64,000 nt of DNA, taken from a virus. Under the pieces are notes generated by a model. That model did no database searches. It was not told where the DNA came from and was given only the letters and a program-made list of their open reading frames with translations. A program made the position numbers and the translations under genes. Position 1 is the stretch's first letter; each line of letters begins with the position of its first letter. The stretch is from positions 1 through 64,000 of IMG/VR virus record IMGVR_UViG_3300042518_001688; one strand, written 5' to 3'. This document shows positions 1 through 7,121 of this stretch, in pieces.

Positions 1-44
1 GTCCGAGTGGTTCTCGGACGAAACACTCTCTTGAGTGTCGCGGG
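1..44 (+). ncRNA. Hammerhead ribozyme, 3' part (copy 1)
   Basis: This is the same sequence as the complete ribozyme 204 bases downstream: stem II, the GAAA core, stem III and the GTC cleavage triplet ending at base 39. The CTGATGA strand would lie just before the window. Whether this copy is complete cannot be seen here. Confidence 0.75.
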
Positions 45-192
45 AAACCGCACATCATTCCTCTAAATGATGTTTGCTGATTAGCTTAGGTCTCATCAAC
101 CTAAGCTTTCTTCGGGGTGTAGCCGAAAGGGTAAGCAAGTGAGTAAAGTAATTGAGAAGATTCTAGCTATTGGAGAATAATCAAAAAACTAA

Positions 193-248
193 TCCGCCTG
201 ATGAGTCCGAGTGGTTCTCGGACGAAACACTCTCTTGAGTGTCGCGGG
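193..248 (+). ncRNA. Type I hammerhead self-cleaving ribozyme (copy 2)
   Basis: All conserved parts are present in order. Stem I is CCGC (194-197) with GCGG (244-247). The core CTGATGA is at 198-204. Stem II is GTCCGAG/CTCGGAC (205-211, 217-223). GAAA is at 224-227, and stem III is CACTC/GAGTG (228-232, 237-241) with loop TCTT. T242 and C243 form the cleavage site, so the RNA should break after base 243. Stem I is the open helix, which makes it type I. Cleavage here and at base 39 would release a 204-nt RNA. The fold is read from the sequence; activity is inferred. Confidence 0.9.
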
Positions 249-311
249 AAACCGCACATCATTCCTCTAAATGATGTTTGCTGATTAGCTTAGGTCTCAT
301 CAACCTAAGCT
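244..311 (+). ncRNA. Three consecutive hairpins following the ribozyme
   Basis: After the cleavage site three perfect hairpins follow: GCGG-GAAA-CCGC (244-255), CATCATT/AATGATG (257-263, 270-276) and AGCTTAGG/CCTAAGCT (287-294, 304-311). The first reuses the 3' strand of ribozyme stem I, so it can only form once that strand is free. The same three occur in copy 1 at 40-107. Confidence 0.8.
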
Positions 312-316
312 TTCTT

Positions 317-409
317 CGGGGTGTAGCCGAATTGGAACAGGCGTAATTCCCAGTAAACATGAACGATGTGGTGATTCTATCCATGTGGGTTCGAGTCCCG
401 TCACCCCGA
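317..409 (+). tRNA. tRNA-like sequence, anticodon not assignable
   Basis: The acceptor stem CGGGGTG (317-323) pairs with CACCCCG (402-408). A 3-bp D-stem GCC/GGC (326-328, 340-342) encloses a GG-containing loop. The T-arm is GTGGG-TTCGAGT-CCCGT (385-401). The 42 bases between the D- and T-arms are too many for a class I tRNA and give no clean 5-bp anticodon stem with a T33 loop. It may be a class II tRNA with a long variable arm, a tRNA with a small insertion, or a decayed gene. CCA is not encoded. Confidence 0.5.
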
Positions 410-457
410 CCTGTCCGACCTGAGTACGTCGTTAAACTGCTTCTGTGTACGTTAATT

Positions 458-488
458 GGTTGCCTTTATCTTTGGCAACCTTTTCTTC
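458..488 (+). terminator. Rho-independent terminator after tRNA-like gene
   Basis: GGTTGCC (458-464) pairs with GGCAACC (474-480) around a 9-base loop, followed by TTTTCTTC. It closes the ribozyme/tRNA-like transcription unit. Confidence 0.8.
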
Positions 489-561
489 AAAGTCGAAATA
501 GAAGCAATATCTATCTGCATGGGATAGCTACCCATGTACTGATGATGACAAGCTAAGAAAA

Positions 562-891
562 ATGACAGATACAGATTTTTCATTGGAACAAGAGTTCCGC
601 ATCTCCCACGATGGGAGACTCATCGTAGTTGACTACGATGAAACAGACGGAGAACCCGTCTGGTTTGAAGACGGGGCAAATGAAGTGTTTGATTTCTGGA
701 TGGGTGAAGACCCTTCCGGGGTATTGTCGGCCATCTGGTATGACAAAGCCTTGTACTCGGCCAAAGCCAAGCCCGTGTTAGATACGTCCGAGCTAACCGA
801 GCTAAAGGAGGGCGATCCAATGCTGCTCTCCCACCCAGAAAACTTTGAGTTCCCACTCCAGTGGGACTTAGTTCGAGGTTTCTTAGGGTAG
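562..891 (+). CDS. Hypothetical acidic protein, 109 aa
   Basis: No family is recognised. It is a compact soluble protein rich in Asp, Glu and Trp with no signal peptide or membrane segment. The N-terminal part reads as alternating strand-like stretches. The ATG has only a weak purine stretch (AAGAAAA) before it. It is the first gene after the terminator of the tRNA-like unit and is followed by an AAGGATGGTT/AACCATCCTT hairpin (920-950). Coding is supported by its codon pattern and the lack of a better overlapping frame. Confidence 0.6.
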   Translation: MTDTDFSLEQEFRISHDGRLIVVDYDETDGEPVWFEDGANEVFDFWMGEDPSGVLSAIWYDKALYSAKAKPVLDTSELTELKEGDPMLLSHPENFEFPLQWDLVRGFLG

Positions 892-919
892 GGTAATGCC
901 CCTCATAATTTTAAAGATA

Positions 920-950
920 AAGGATGGTTTCAATCTTAATAACCATCCTT
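920..950 (+). other. Perfect 10-bp stem hairpin after the first gene
   Basis: AAGGATGGTT (920-929) and AACCATCCTT (941-950) flank an 11-base loop. There is no T-run behind it, so it is an RNA-stabilising or weak terminating hairpin rather than a canonical terminator. Confidence 0.6.
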
Positions 951-1089
951 GCCTGACTAGAAAGGCTGGTATTGGAAATTATCTTTTGATATGCCATATA
1001 CCCCAGCCACAGATACAAAGCTTAAAAATAGATCCTTGCGTTGAATCGTTAAGGATTGAGAAATGGCTAAAAACTTATTTTAAAGACAA

Positions 1090-1500
1090 ATGAACGACGA
1101 ATTTCTGAAAAAGGCAATAGATTGGGCTTCTGCGAATAAGCCTGATGCAAGCATGAGCCACAAAGCAGCTTTCGCCAATTCTGTGGCTTACCTTTGCTCC
1201 GGCTGGAGCGGAGGTTATGGTGGACCCTCAATGAGGGAGCATCTTTGCTCTTGGGCATTAGCTGGAGATGAAGGACTGAATGAAACAGCAAGTCTCAATG
1301 GGCTTGCCATAACGATTCAATTCCCTGACAACAGGCTACCCCGCCCTGGACATTGGAGATTTGAGGAAGCAGTCAAGTTCTGCGAACCTCTCTGCTTTGA
1401 ACCAGCACAGAAGCATTTGAAAATTTTAGTGCAAATCTCCGAAAGAGAGCATTGCTTCGACGATGACCCCGAAGATATCAAAGTATTGCGGGGAAAGTAG
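1090..1500 (+). CDS. Hypothetical protein, 136 aa
   Basis: No family is recognised. It is a soluble, slightly acidic protein with several Cys and Trp residues and a Gly-rich stretch near residues 38-46 (SGGYGGPSM). No catalytic motif is evident. It starts about 200 bases after the preceding gene. The region in between carries only a hairpin and a doubtful short frame, so this gene may have its own promoter. Start chosen: the first ATG. Confidence 0.6.
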   Translation: MNDEFLKKAIDWASANKPDASMSHKAAFANSVAYLCSGWSGGYGGPSMREHLCSWALAGDEGLNETASLNGLAITIQFPDNRLPRPGHWRFEEAVKFCEPLCFEPAQKHLKILVQISEREHCFDDDPEDIKVLRGK

Positions 1501-1568
1501 TTAAGTTAGTTAATGGCTGTTACTCCCTAGAACCAGCCAGAAAACTAACATCAAATCTTCTTGAATAT

Positions 1569-1739
1569 GTGTTGTCGGTGGCGCGTATTCAGGAAGGGGC
1601 AAACATCTGTAGAGGACTAAAAAATCCTTACACGGTGTGCTGTAAACATCTTGCAGTTCAAAATCGTTCTGGCTACTGCAAGAACCACCGTCACCAGTCA
1701 CCTTCCCAAAAGGCGGCTGTGAAAAAAGCCAGAAAGTAA
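1569..1739 (+). CDS. Possible small basic Cys/His-rich protein, 56 aa
   Basis: A short frame with a GTG start reads a very basic product. Cys and His are spaced as in a small zinc-binding fold (CRG, CCKH, YCKNH), and the tail is Lys/Arg-rich. The frame stays open upstream to about 1467 without an ATG, so the start is uncertain. No ribosome binding site is clear. It lies between two likely genes in a gap otherwise unexplained. Phages often encode such small nucleic-acid-binding proteins, but this is inference only. Confidence 0.35.
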   Translation: MLSVARIQEGANICRGLKNPYTVCCKHLAVQNRSGYCKNHRHQSPSQKAAVKKARK

Positions 1740-1749
1740 ACCCGTCCAT

Positions 1750-1762
1750 GTTCGATTCGATT
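1750..1762. promoter_or_regulatory. GTTCGANTCGAAC-family palindrome
   Basis: GTTCGATTCGATT, just ahead of the next gene. It is one member of a recurring palindrome found mostly in intergenic positions of this window. Confidence 0.5.
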
Positions 1763-1792
1763 ATCGGGCATGGGCGATCGCAAACCACTAAT

Positions 1793-2143
1793 ATGACTAC
1801 TTACCAAGACCACTACGAACACTCGAACCCCCTGTTCCCCCTGGTGTCCAAATACGTGTACCAAGAGGAATGGGACAGGCTGAAAAGCCTGGGGGCGAAG
1901 ATTGTCCCCGAACAGGAGCTATGCCCGGACGCATACTTCGCGGGTGACGACGACCCCACCATATCTGTTCCTGTAATTGAGTTTAAAGGGGTCAAATATG
2001 ATCGCTTTATGAACTTGATCAGACAAGTTCATGGCGATCGCGCCGCTCAGGAGTTAATCAATATTTGGAACAAGCAATTATTGGCAGACCGGCGATCGCG
2101 CTGGTCAATCAGCCAGTCAAACCCGGCAAGTTGGGACAGGTAA
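1793..2143 (+). CDS. Hypothetical protein, 116 aa
   Basis: No family is recognised. The frame is open from an ATG at 1748, but the first 15 codons come from the GTTCGATTCGATT palindrome and a HIP1 site. I therefore place the start at the second ATG (MTTYQDHY). The middle is rich in acidic and aromatic residues. The C-terminal 20 residues are basic and coincide with further HIP1 copies, which may have extended the gene. It ends just before a palindrome and terminator. Confidence 0.55.
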   Translation: MTTYQDHYEHSNPLFPLVSKYVYQEEWDRLKSLGAKIVPEQELCPDAYFAGDDDPTISVPVIEFKGVKYDRFMNLIRQVHGDRAAQELINIWNKQLLADRRSRWSISQSNPASWDR

Positions 2144-2153
2144 GATATTCCTG

Positions 2154-2228
2154 CCAATGTTCGACTCGAATATTGGCGGACCCATTGGTAATTGAAGTGG
2201 TTATTTCAGTTACCAATGGGTTTGTTTC
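2154..2228 (+). terminator. Palindrome plus rho-independent terminator
   Basis: Two adjacent hairpins. The first is a near-perfect CCAAT-GTTCGACTCGAAT-ATTGG palindrome (2154-2176). The second is ACCCATTGGTAA (2180-2191) with TTACCAATGGGT (2210-2221), followed by TTGTTT. The second is a strong terminator. It means the following gene cannot start at the TTG at 2192, which lies in its loop. Confidence 0.8.
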
Positions 2229-2257
2229 CAGTGAGTCAACCCAATCCAATAGAGCCT

Positions 2258-3232
2258 ATGCAAGCAAACGGTGAATTCTATCCCGCCATCCTCTTGATTG
2301 AGGTTTGGTGGGTAGGTAAAGATCAGCCCGTCATGATGAGGGCTGCTGGGTTTGTACCTAATGGGTACGGCGATGCTTGGGTTCGCCAATGTAAAACCCA
2401 AGAGGAATTTGATAAGTGGCGTTCGCACTCTCTAGCACTTATCAAAAGGTTCAATGGTCGGGCTCTTGATGTTACTCAATGGCGACCTAGACAACCTGAA
2501 CCTATCCCAACCCCAGTAGTTGACATGGAATCAATTGCCAACAAAATAAAGAAACTGTTGGCATTATCCCAGTCACCTAACGAAGCGGAGGCGATCGCTG
2601 CTTCACAAAAAGCCCAGGAACTGTTGACCCGCCATAATTTATCAATGGCGGATTTAGCTGACTCCTCTCAAGAGGATGTTGAAAGGTACGAGCTAGAAAC
2701 CTTTTCCAAGTTCGTTGGATGGAAAAGTCACTTGGCTGCTGGCGTTGCTAAATACAACGTCTGCAAGTGTATCCTGTCTGAAATCGAGGGGAAAAGTATT
2801 GTATTCATTGGCAGGTCAAGTAATTGTAAAGTTGCTGCACTGCAATATGAATACCTTGCTTCTACCATTGACCGATTAGCTAAAGAGCAGGAAGGCGATC
2901 GCTCTTACAAGAATGCCTTTCGATTGGGTGCTGCCGACAGGATATCCAAGAGGCTGGAATACTTGCGGATAGAACAAGAAGAAGATGGGCTTGAGTCAGA
3001 TGATGGCAATATATCAGCCATTGTCATCACCTCTTTGCACAAAAGACTTGAGGGTGAGATAGATGCTTTTTACAAATCTTACCTGAAGTCAAATAAAATA
3101 ACGAGTCGCGCAGTCAGGGGATCGTCATACTCGTCAAGAGGTGGCTATGCTGCTGGCGATCGCGCCGGTCAATCAGTAAGTCTCAACAAACAAGTTGGGG
3201 CAGGTAATCAGAAACAGTTAGGAGGCAGATAA
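2258..3232 (+). CDS. DUF2786 domain protein
   Basis: The stretch SIANKIKKLLALSQSPNEAE and the following QKAQELLTRHNLS form a DUF2786 signature, at about residues 90-130 of this start. The family occurs in phage and bacterial proteins of unknown molecular role. The C-terminal third is charged and Ser/Gly-rich, ending in Gln/Gly-rich sequence. The frame extends 22 codons upstream through a terminator, so I start at the ATG of MQANGEFY. A conserved small gene follows directly with an AGGAGG-like site overlapping this stop. Function unknown. Confidence 0.75.
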   Translation: MQANGEFYPAILLIEVWWVGKDQPVMMRAAGFVPNGYGDAWVRQCKTQEEFDKWRSHSLALIKRFNGRALDVTQWRPRQPEPIPTPVVDMESIANKIKKLLALSQSPNEAEAIAASQKAQELLTRHNLSMADLADSSQEDVERYELETFSKFVGWKSHLAAGVAKYNVCKCILSEIEGKSIVFIGRSSNCKVAALQYEYLASTIDRLAKEQEGDRSYKNAFRLGAADRISKRLEYLRIEQEEDGLESDDGNISAIVITSLHKRLEGEIDAFYKSYLKSNKITSRAVRGSSYSSRGGYAAGDRAGQSVSLNKQVGAGNQKQLGGR

Positions 3233-3406
3233 ATGGAAGTACAAATTAACGTAAAAATGGACAACTCAGCTTTCGTTGATAACGAAAATGAGTTAAAAGA
3301 AATTCTGATAAAAATTGCAGACAAAGTAGTAAAGCAACAGCAGCTATCAGGTACGGTCAATGATAGCAACGGAAACCGAGTAGCTACATTCTCTGTTGAA
3401 GATTAG
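3233..3406 (+). CDS. Small conserved-looking protein, 57 aa
   Basis: It starts immediately after the previous stop, with GGAGGC 9 bases upstream, so it is translationally coupled to the DUF2786 gene. The product is short and mildly acidic, reads as strand-helix-strand, and has no Cys and no membrane segment. No family is recognised with certainty. The strong ribosome binding site and the coupling support a real gene. Confidence 0.7.
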   Translation: MEVQINVKMDNSAFVDNENELKEILIKIADKVVKQQQLSGTVNDSNGNRVATFSVED

Positions 3407-3473
3407 TCAAAAGCGATCGCCCCTCCGACCAAGAAGCAAGCGATCGCCTAGTCCACATCACAGGAATAATGAA

Positions 3474-3602
3474 ATGAGACTAGCAGCAAAGTATATCTTG
3501 ATTGCGGTCATCTTGATCATCTCTGCGAGAGATGATCAGACAGGGGACTGCCTGAGACGTGGTGACTGCAAGAATTTGAGGGTAGAGTGGACAAAATCAT
3601 AA
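3474..3602 (+). CDS. Possible small membrane peptide, 42 aa
   Basis: A 42-codon frame begins MRLAAKYILIAVILIISA, a hydrophobic helix with a basic N-terminus, followed by a charged tail with two Cys. AGGAATAATGAA precedes the ATG. The frame overlaps the next gene start by 16 bases and contains a hairpin (TGATCATCTCT/AGAGATGATCA near 3514-3540). It could be a lysis-type or signal-anchored peptide, or chance. Confidence 0.3.
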   Translation: MRLAAKYILIAVILIISARDDQTGDCLRRGDCKNLRVEWTKS

Positions 3603-4081
3603 AAAGATCCTTCCCTGATCAGGAATGGAAATTTTTTGATGATGGTAAAACAGCCGTCTCCCAGACTAGCAAATTTACCATCAGAGAACTTGATTCTGGT
3701 GACTTCGTAGGGACGCTGAAGATACCAGCTAGTTTCTACACTGACCATTCCTATGAGGTCACTATACAAGATGATTCGTTGGAGTTCGTTTGCCAACGCT
3801 TCCTTGAATGGGGTCAATGCCGAACTGTTGACCATGATGACTGGATTGATCAGGCGATCGCGCTCTTTGGAGACAAACACCTCGATTGGCGGTTTAAATG
3901 CCCCAAGTGCGGGCAAAGCCAGTCTATTGGCGAGTGCCATAAGTGGGGGATGACAGGACTTCAACCCATGCAACTGTGTGGGAATTGCGGTCACTGCATC
4001 CCTCCGATCAATCCAGTAGTGATTGAGACAAAAGTTTGCAATCACTACGAACGAACCTATGTTTTTGAGTTTAAGGAGTAA
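3587..4081 (+). CDS. Protein with C-terminal zinc ribbon, 164 aa
   Basis: The N-terminal 100 residues have no recognised motif. The C-terminal part carries CPKCGQ (about residues 105-110) and CGNCGHC (about 132-138), four to five cysteines spaced as in a zinc ribbon. It probably binds nucleic acid or protein partners. The start codon here may be alternative, since the frame opens inside the preceding short frame. Two bases separate its stop from the next gene. Confidence 0.65.
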   Translation: MDKIIKRSFPDQEWKFFDDGKTAVSQTSKFTIRELDSGDFVGTLKIPASFYTDHSYEVTIQDDSLEFVCQRFLEWGQCRTVDHDDWIDQAIALFGDKHLDWRFKCPKCGQSQSIGECHKWGMTGLQPMQLCGNCGHCIPPINPVVIETKVCNHYERTYVFEFKE

Positions 4082-4083
4082 GA

Positions 4084-4449
4084 ATGGAAATCAGAGAACA
4101 GATGGGTATGGTCAATGATTACATTGGTTTTACTCCTGTTAATTACATAGCCAGGGATGGTTATGTAGTGGGATTCATTGACTTTACAGGTGAATCTTAT
4201 GTCGCAGTTAAATTAAATGATGAGGGAGTTGTGTTGAGCGATCGCCAACTCCCCTGGCACGACAAGATCGCCGCAATCTTCCAATCAAACTCCCAATGGT
4301 GGGGGGAAGATGGGGAAGATACTCTAGACTTTCTATGTGAGGGATTATGGTGCGCCGGGTTTATCTCCTTTGACTCTCCAGAGTCACATGAAATTTATTT
4401 AGAATTCTGGAACAGGGTAGCGAGCTACCCTATGGCGAACGGGTCATAA
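4084..4449 (+). CDS. Hypothetical acidic protein, 121 aa
   Basis: No family is recognised. It is a soluble, strongly acidic protein with many aromatic residues (WW, LWCAGF) and no membrane segment. AAGGAGTAAGA precedes the ATG, and it is coupled to the zinc-ribbon gene two bases upstream. It is followed by an intergenic block with the inverted palindrome AATCGAATCGAAC and a GCAC-loop-GTGC element. Confidence 0.7.
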   Translation: MEIREQMGMVNDYIGFTPVNYIARDGYVVGFIDFTGESYVAVKLNDEGVVLSDRQLPWHDKIAAIFQSNSQWWGEDGEDTLDFLCEGLWCAGFISFDSPESHEIYLEFWNRVASYPMANGS

Positions 4450-4566
4450 TCGAATCGAACACGACCTGAGCAAGTCAGAAAGAAGTTAATCTTGATGAAT
4501 TTTGTGAGTTTTAGCAGGAAATAGCGATCGCACGGGGTAACTAAGTGCGATGTTCGATTCGATTAT
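4448..4566. promoter_or_regulatory. Intergenic block: two palindromes and a GCAC...GTGC element
   Basis: AATCGAATCGAAC (4448-4460), GCACGGGGTAACTAAGTGC (4530-4548) and GTTCGATTCGATT (4552-4564) are all members of families repeated elsewhere in the window. They lie between the previous stop and the ribosome binding site of the next gene, so regulation of that gene or a processing role is likely. Confidence 0.5.
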
Positions 4567-4588
4567 TAAACCGAGGAGACAAAAAGCA

Positions 4589-5023
4589 ATGAAAGTATCT
4601 GAGTTACACCAATTAATCGGTCGCCCTGCTTTTAATATTGGCGATCGAGTTATCCACTCTTATGAAGTTGGTTGGGTATCCCACATCAACTTAAATCACG
4701 AAAAGAAACAGTACATCTATATGGTGGTAAACGAGGAAGGCGCGTACATCAATGGCACAGCAACAAATAGCGGGTTTTCTATCGAAGAAATCAAACCCGA
4801 TGAAGGAGAATTAGCCGATGTGTCTAATTGCTATCCTTGCCGATCGCTGTTTTTAAGAGCCTCTGGTAATCGCCCTGCTGTTAAAGTCAATAAATCATGT
4901 CATCTTGATTCAAGTAAGGATAGATGGATTTGCTGGTTGCTTGAGAACGGTGAATGGCAAATCAAAGGGGAGTTCAAAGATCCCGATGATGCGATCATGA
5001 TGGCTATGTCATACAGAAAATGA
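4589..5023 (+). CDS. Hypothetical protein, 144 aa
   Basis: No family is recognised. The reading frame opens at 4550 through the palindrome, but AGGAGA lies 9 bases before the ATG of MKVSELHQLI, which I take as the start. The N-terminal half resembles a small beta-rich fold around FNIGDRVIHSYEVGWV, as in SH3-like domains. Several Cys are present without a metal-site spacing. The stop overlaps the next ATG (ATGA), indicating coupling to the methylase-like gene. Confidence 0.7.
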   Translation: MKVSELHQLIGRPAFNIGDRVIHSYEVGWVSHINLNHEKKQYIYMVVNEEGAYINGTATNSGFSIEEIKPDEGELADVSNCYPCRSLFLRASGNRPAVKVNKSCHLDSSKDRWICWLLENGEWQIKGEFKDPDDAIMMAMSYRK

Positions 5024-7095
5024 ATCTGACAAATAGAGAGTATTTGGAGGCAGCGATCGCCTCTATCAAAATCCTCCGCAAACAATCCCCCTTAACGGAA
5101 CAAGAAAGGGGGATTTTGCTTGCATTCCCTGGGGGTGGCATCCTCAAGGAGTGCGGGGTTTTCACCGACGACGATAAACCCCGTTGGTTAGTTGAGGGTC
5201 GGGAGGAGTTGCGATCGCTCCTCACCAATGAAGAATGGGAAGGGATACAGAATAGTGGGATGCAAAACTCCCACTACACCTTACCCCAAATACGTCAAGC
5301 TATGTGGGAGGCACTACTGCCATTAATAGAAGATCCTTGTGTTCTCAGGGTGCTTGATCCTGGATGTGGTACGGCTGGTTTTCTTTGGGATATGCCCAAT
5401 GATGACCGACTCACGTATTACGGCATTGACAAGGACGTTTTGCCTGTTGCGATCGCCCGGAAAGCGATAGGCAAAAGCAAGCACCAACTGGTAAAGCAGG
5501 ATTTCTTGCAACATGATCCCATGTTTCCTTATGGTGCTGCCATCGGCAATGTTCCGTTTGTTAATGGCGTTAACTCAATGGTGTTAGAGGGCAAGAAATT
5601 GGGTATTGCTATTCATGCCCAATTCTTCATTAAGTCCGTCCAGTTACTAGCACCTGGCGCACCTCTAATGTTCCTCACCTCAACTACGACACTTGATGCT
5701 AGGGGTGAGGATTACGTCTGGTTTCGCCGATGGTTGCACAGAAAATGTGAGTTCATCGGTGCGTTGAGATTACCTGCGGATGCCGTTCATCATGGCAACA
5801 CTCAGGTAACAACTGATTTGATTATCCTTCGTCGTCGCAAGGGTAAGGATTGCAATGAACCCGATACTAATTGGATTGAAGTGGTGGAAAGTGATTTGAT
5901 TAATCCCCACTACAACATCCCTGTGTTGTACAACCAATGGTTCATTGATAATCCCTGGTGTTTGTTAGGCGATCGCACTATTTCCAAAGTGCGAGGTAAA
6001 AACGGCAATCCTACCAATTGCCTTGCAATTCAATCTCGTCCAAATTTCGCAAAAGAATTGCGTGAGTCCTTAGCAAAACTCACGCATCAAAACAACGTAT
6101 CTAACAAGGAGAATCATATCATGGCTACATTAATCCCTGCTGATAAGTTCCAGTCTTATTCCGTTTTCTCTTTCATTCTCAGAGAGAATCCAAAACAACA
6201 AGGGGTTGAGATTCATTTCCCCCCTGAGTATGTAGCGGAAAGCGATGCTGAAAAAACCCTGTTAGAGCAAATTAAGTCTAAGGGGCTTGTCGCTGCTAAG
6301 TCTAATCCTTCGTTGTTCTACATCAAGCCCCGAACATCGGAAGAACACGCTCAACTAATGGCATATATGCGTAAGAAGGTAGCAGCTTGTTCTAAGTGGG
6401 GGGCTTGTGAATTAGATGCCGACACACCTGTGGAAGAAATTAAGCCGCGCCGTCGCTGGGGAGGCAACAAGGAAAACAAGCCCGTTGAACCTGTCGCTAC
6501 TCCTACGTCTGCTCCCATTGTGGATGCGATCGCCCAACGACTACAGCCGATGTTCGATGAATTGGCTAGTAAAATCCAAGTTCCTGCTGCTGACCCCAAA
6601 GAGTTGCAGGAGGCACAAGCGAAACTTACTGACTACCTGCACAGGTGGCAGAAGGATCAAGAAACTTTTAAGACGTTAAAATCGGAGGTGGATGTCTTTG
6701 TTGGTCTTAACGAAGAATTGAAAAGAGACAATGAGGATTTGCGATCGCAGCTTGCAGATGTTACCGCAAAAATCGTTGAACTCAATGGCACGGTTCATGA
6801 GTTACAAACGGAATTGAAAGAAACCAGGGAAGCTGATATAGAACTCATGAGGCAAGTTGAATCCTTGCAAGAAAAAAACGAGGGATTGCGATCGCAACTT
6901 GCAGAGTTTGGTGTTGGTGTAACCCAACAACCCGAACCTGACCTGGTTGACGATGAACCTGACTTGCAGGATGAACCTGACTTGCAGGATGAACCTGACT
7001 TGAGTGACGACGAAGACCTCCCCTCTGCATTCCAACCCCAATCATCTGATGACGATGATGAAGATGGCTTCAACATAGCGTTACTGGGGGAGTAA
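5020..7095 (+). CDS. N6-adenine methylase-like protein with coiled-coil and acidic tail
   Basis: Residues about 110-290 form a class I SAM-dependent methyltransferase: motif I is LDPGCGTAGF (residue 112 on) and a motif-IV-like AIGNVPF lies near 170. The N-VPF variant is typical of methylase domains that accompany very large phage/plasmid SNF2-like helicases, and such a helicase lies 4.3 kb downstream. From Met368 (base 6121) a second block starts, then a Gln/Glu/Leu coiled coil (about 525-640) and an acidic tail with three EPDL repeats. AAGGAG precedes Met368, so a shorter internal product or an ancient fusion is plausible. DNA-modification activity is inferred. Confidence 0.75.
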   Translation: MNLTNREYLEAAIASIKILRKQSPLTEQERGILLAFPGGGILKECGVFTDDDKPRWLVEGREELRSLLTNEEWEGIQNSGMQNSHYTLPQIRQAMWEALLPLIEDPCVLRVLDPGCGTAGFLWDMPNDDRLTYYGIDKDVLPVAIARKAIGKSKHQLVKQDFLQHDPMFPYGAAIGNVPFVNGVNSMVLEGKKLGIAIHAQFFIKSVQLLAPGAPLMFLTSTTTLDARGEDYVWFRRWLHRKCEFIGALRLPADAVHHGNTQVTTDLIILRRRKGKDCNEPDTNWIEVVESDLINPHYNIPVLYNQWFIDNPWCLLGDRTISKVRGKNGNPTNCLAIQSRPNFAKELRESLAKLTHQNNVSNKENHIMATLIPADKFQSYSVFSFILRENPKQQGVEIHFPPEYVAESDAEKTLLEQIKSKGLVAAKSNPSLFYIKPRTSEEHAQLMAYMRKKVAACSKWGACELDADTPVEEIKPRRRWGGNKENKPVEPVATPTSAPIVDAIAQRLQPMFDELASKIQVPAADPKELQEAQAKLTDYLHRWQKDQETFKTLKSEVDVFVGLNEELKRDNEDLRSQLADVTAKIVELNGTVHELQTELKETREADIELMRQVESLQEKNEGLRSQLAEFGVGVTQQPEPDLVDDEPDLQDEPDLQDEPDLSDDEDLPSAFQPQSSDDDDEDGFNIALLGE
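6946..7008 (+). repeat. 18-bp tandem repeat coding EPDLQD units
   Basis: GATGAACCTGACTTGCAG-like units occur in tandem near the 3' end of the methylase-like gene and encode an acidic repeat. Such repeats expand and contract by slippage. Confidence 0.8.
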
Positions 7096-7121
7096 CCAGG
7101 GATTATTCATCAATTATTCAG

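Larger units (their letters stand above)
1..331 (+). repeat. Direct repeat, 127 bp, two copies 204 bp apart
   Basis: Bases 1-127 are identical to 205-331. Each copy holds the 3' part or all of a hammerhead ribozyme, three hairpins and the 5' part of a tRNA-like sequence. The first copy is cut by the window edge, so more units may lie upstream. The copies diverge after the D-arm of the tRNA-like part. Confidence 0.95.

Noticed and set aside
896-1093. A 65-codon plus-strand frame after the first gene
   Set aside because: It runs through the 920-950 hairpin, lacks a ribosome binding site and has a composition unlike the neighbouring proteins.
1748-1792. MFDSI-type N-termini of several proteins (1748, 4550, 32716)
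   Set aside because: They come from the GTTCGATTCGATT palindrome. In two cases it is followed by a terminator or a better ribosome site and start; only the gene at 28923 has a good site at such an ATG.
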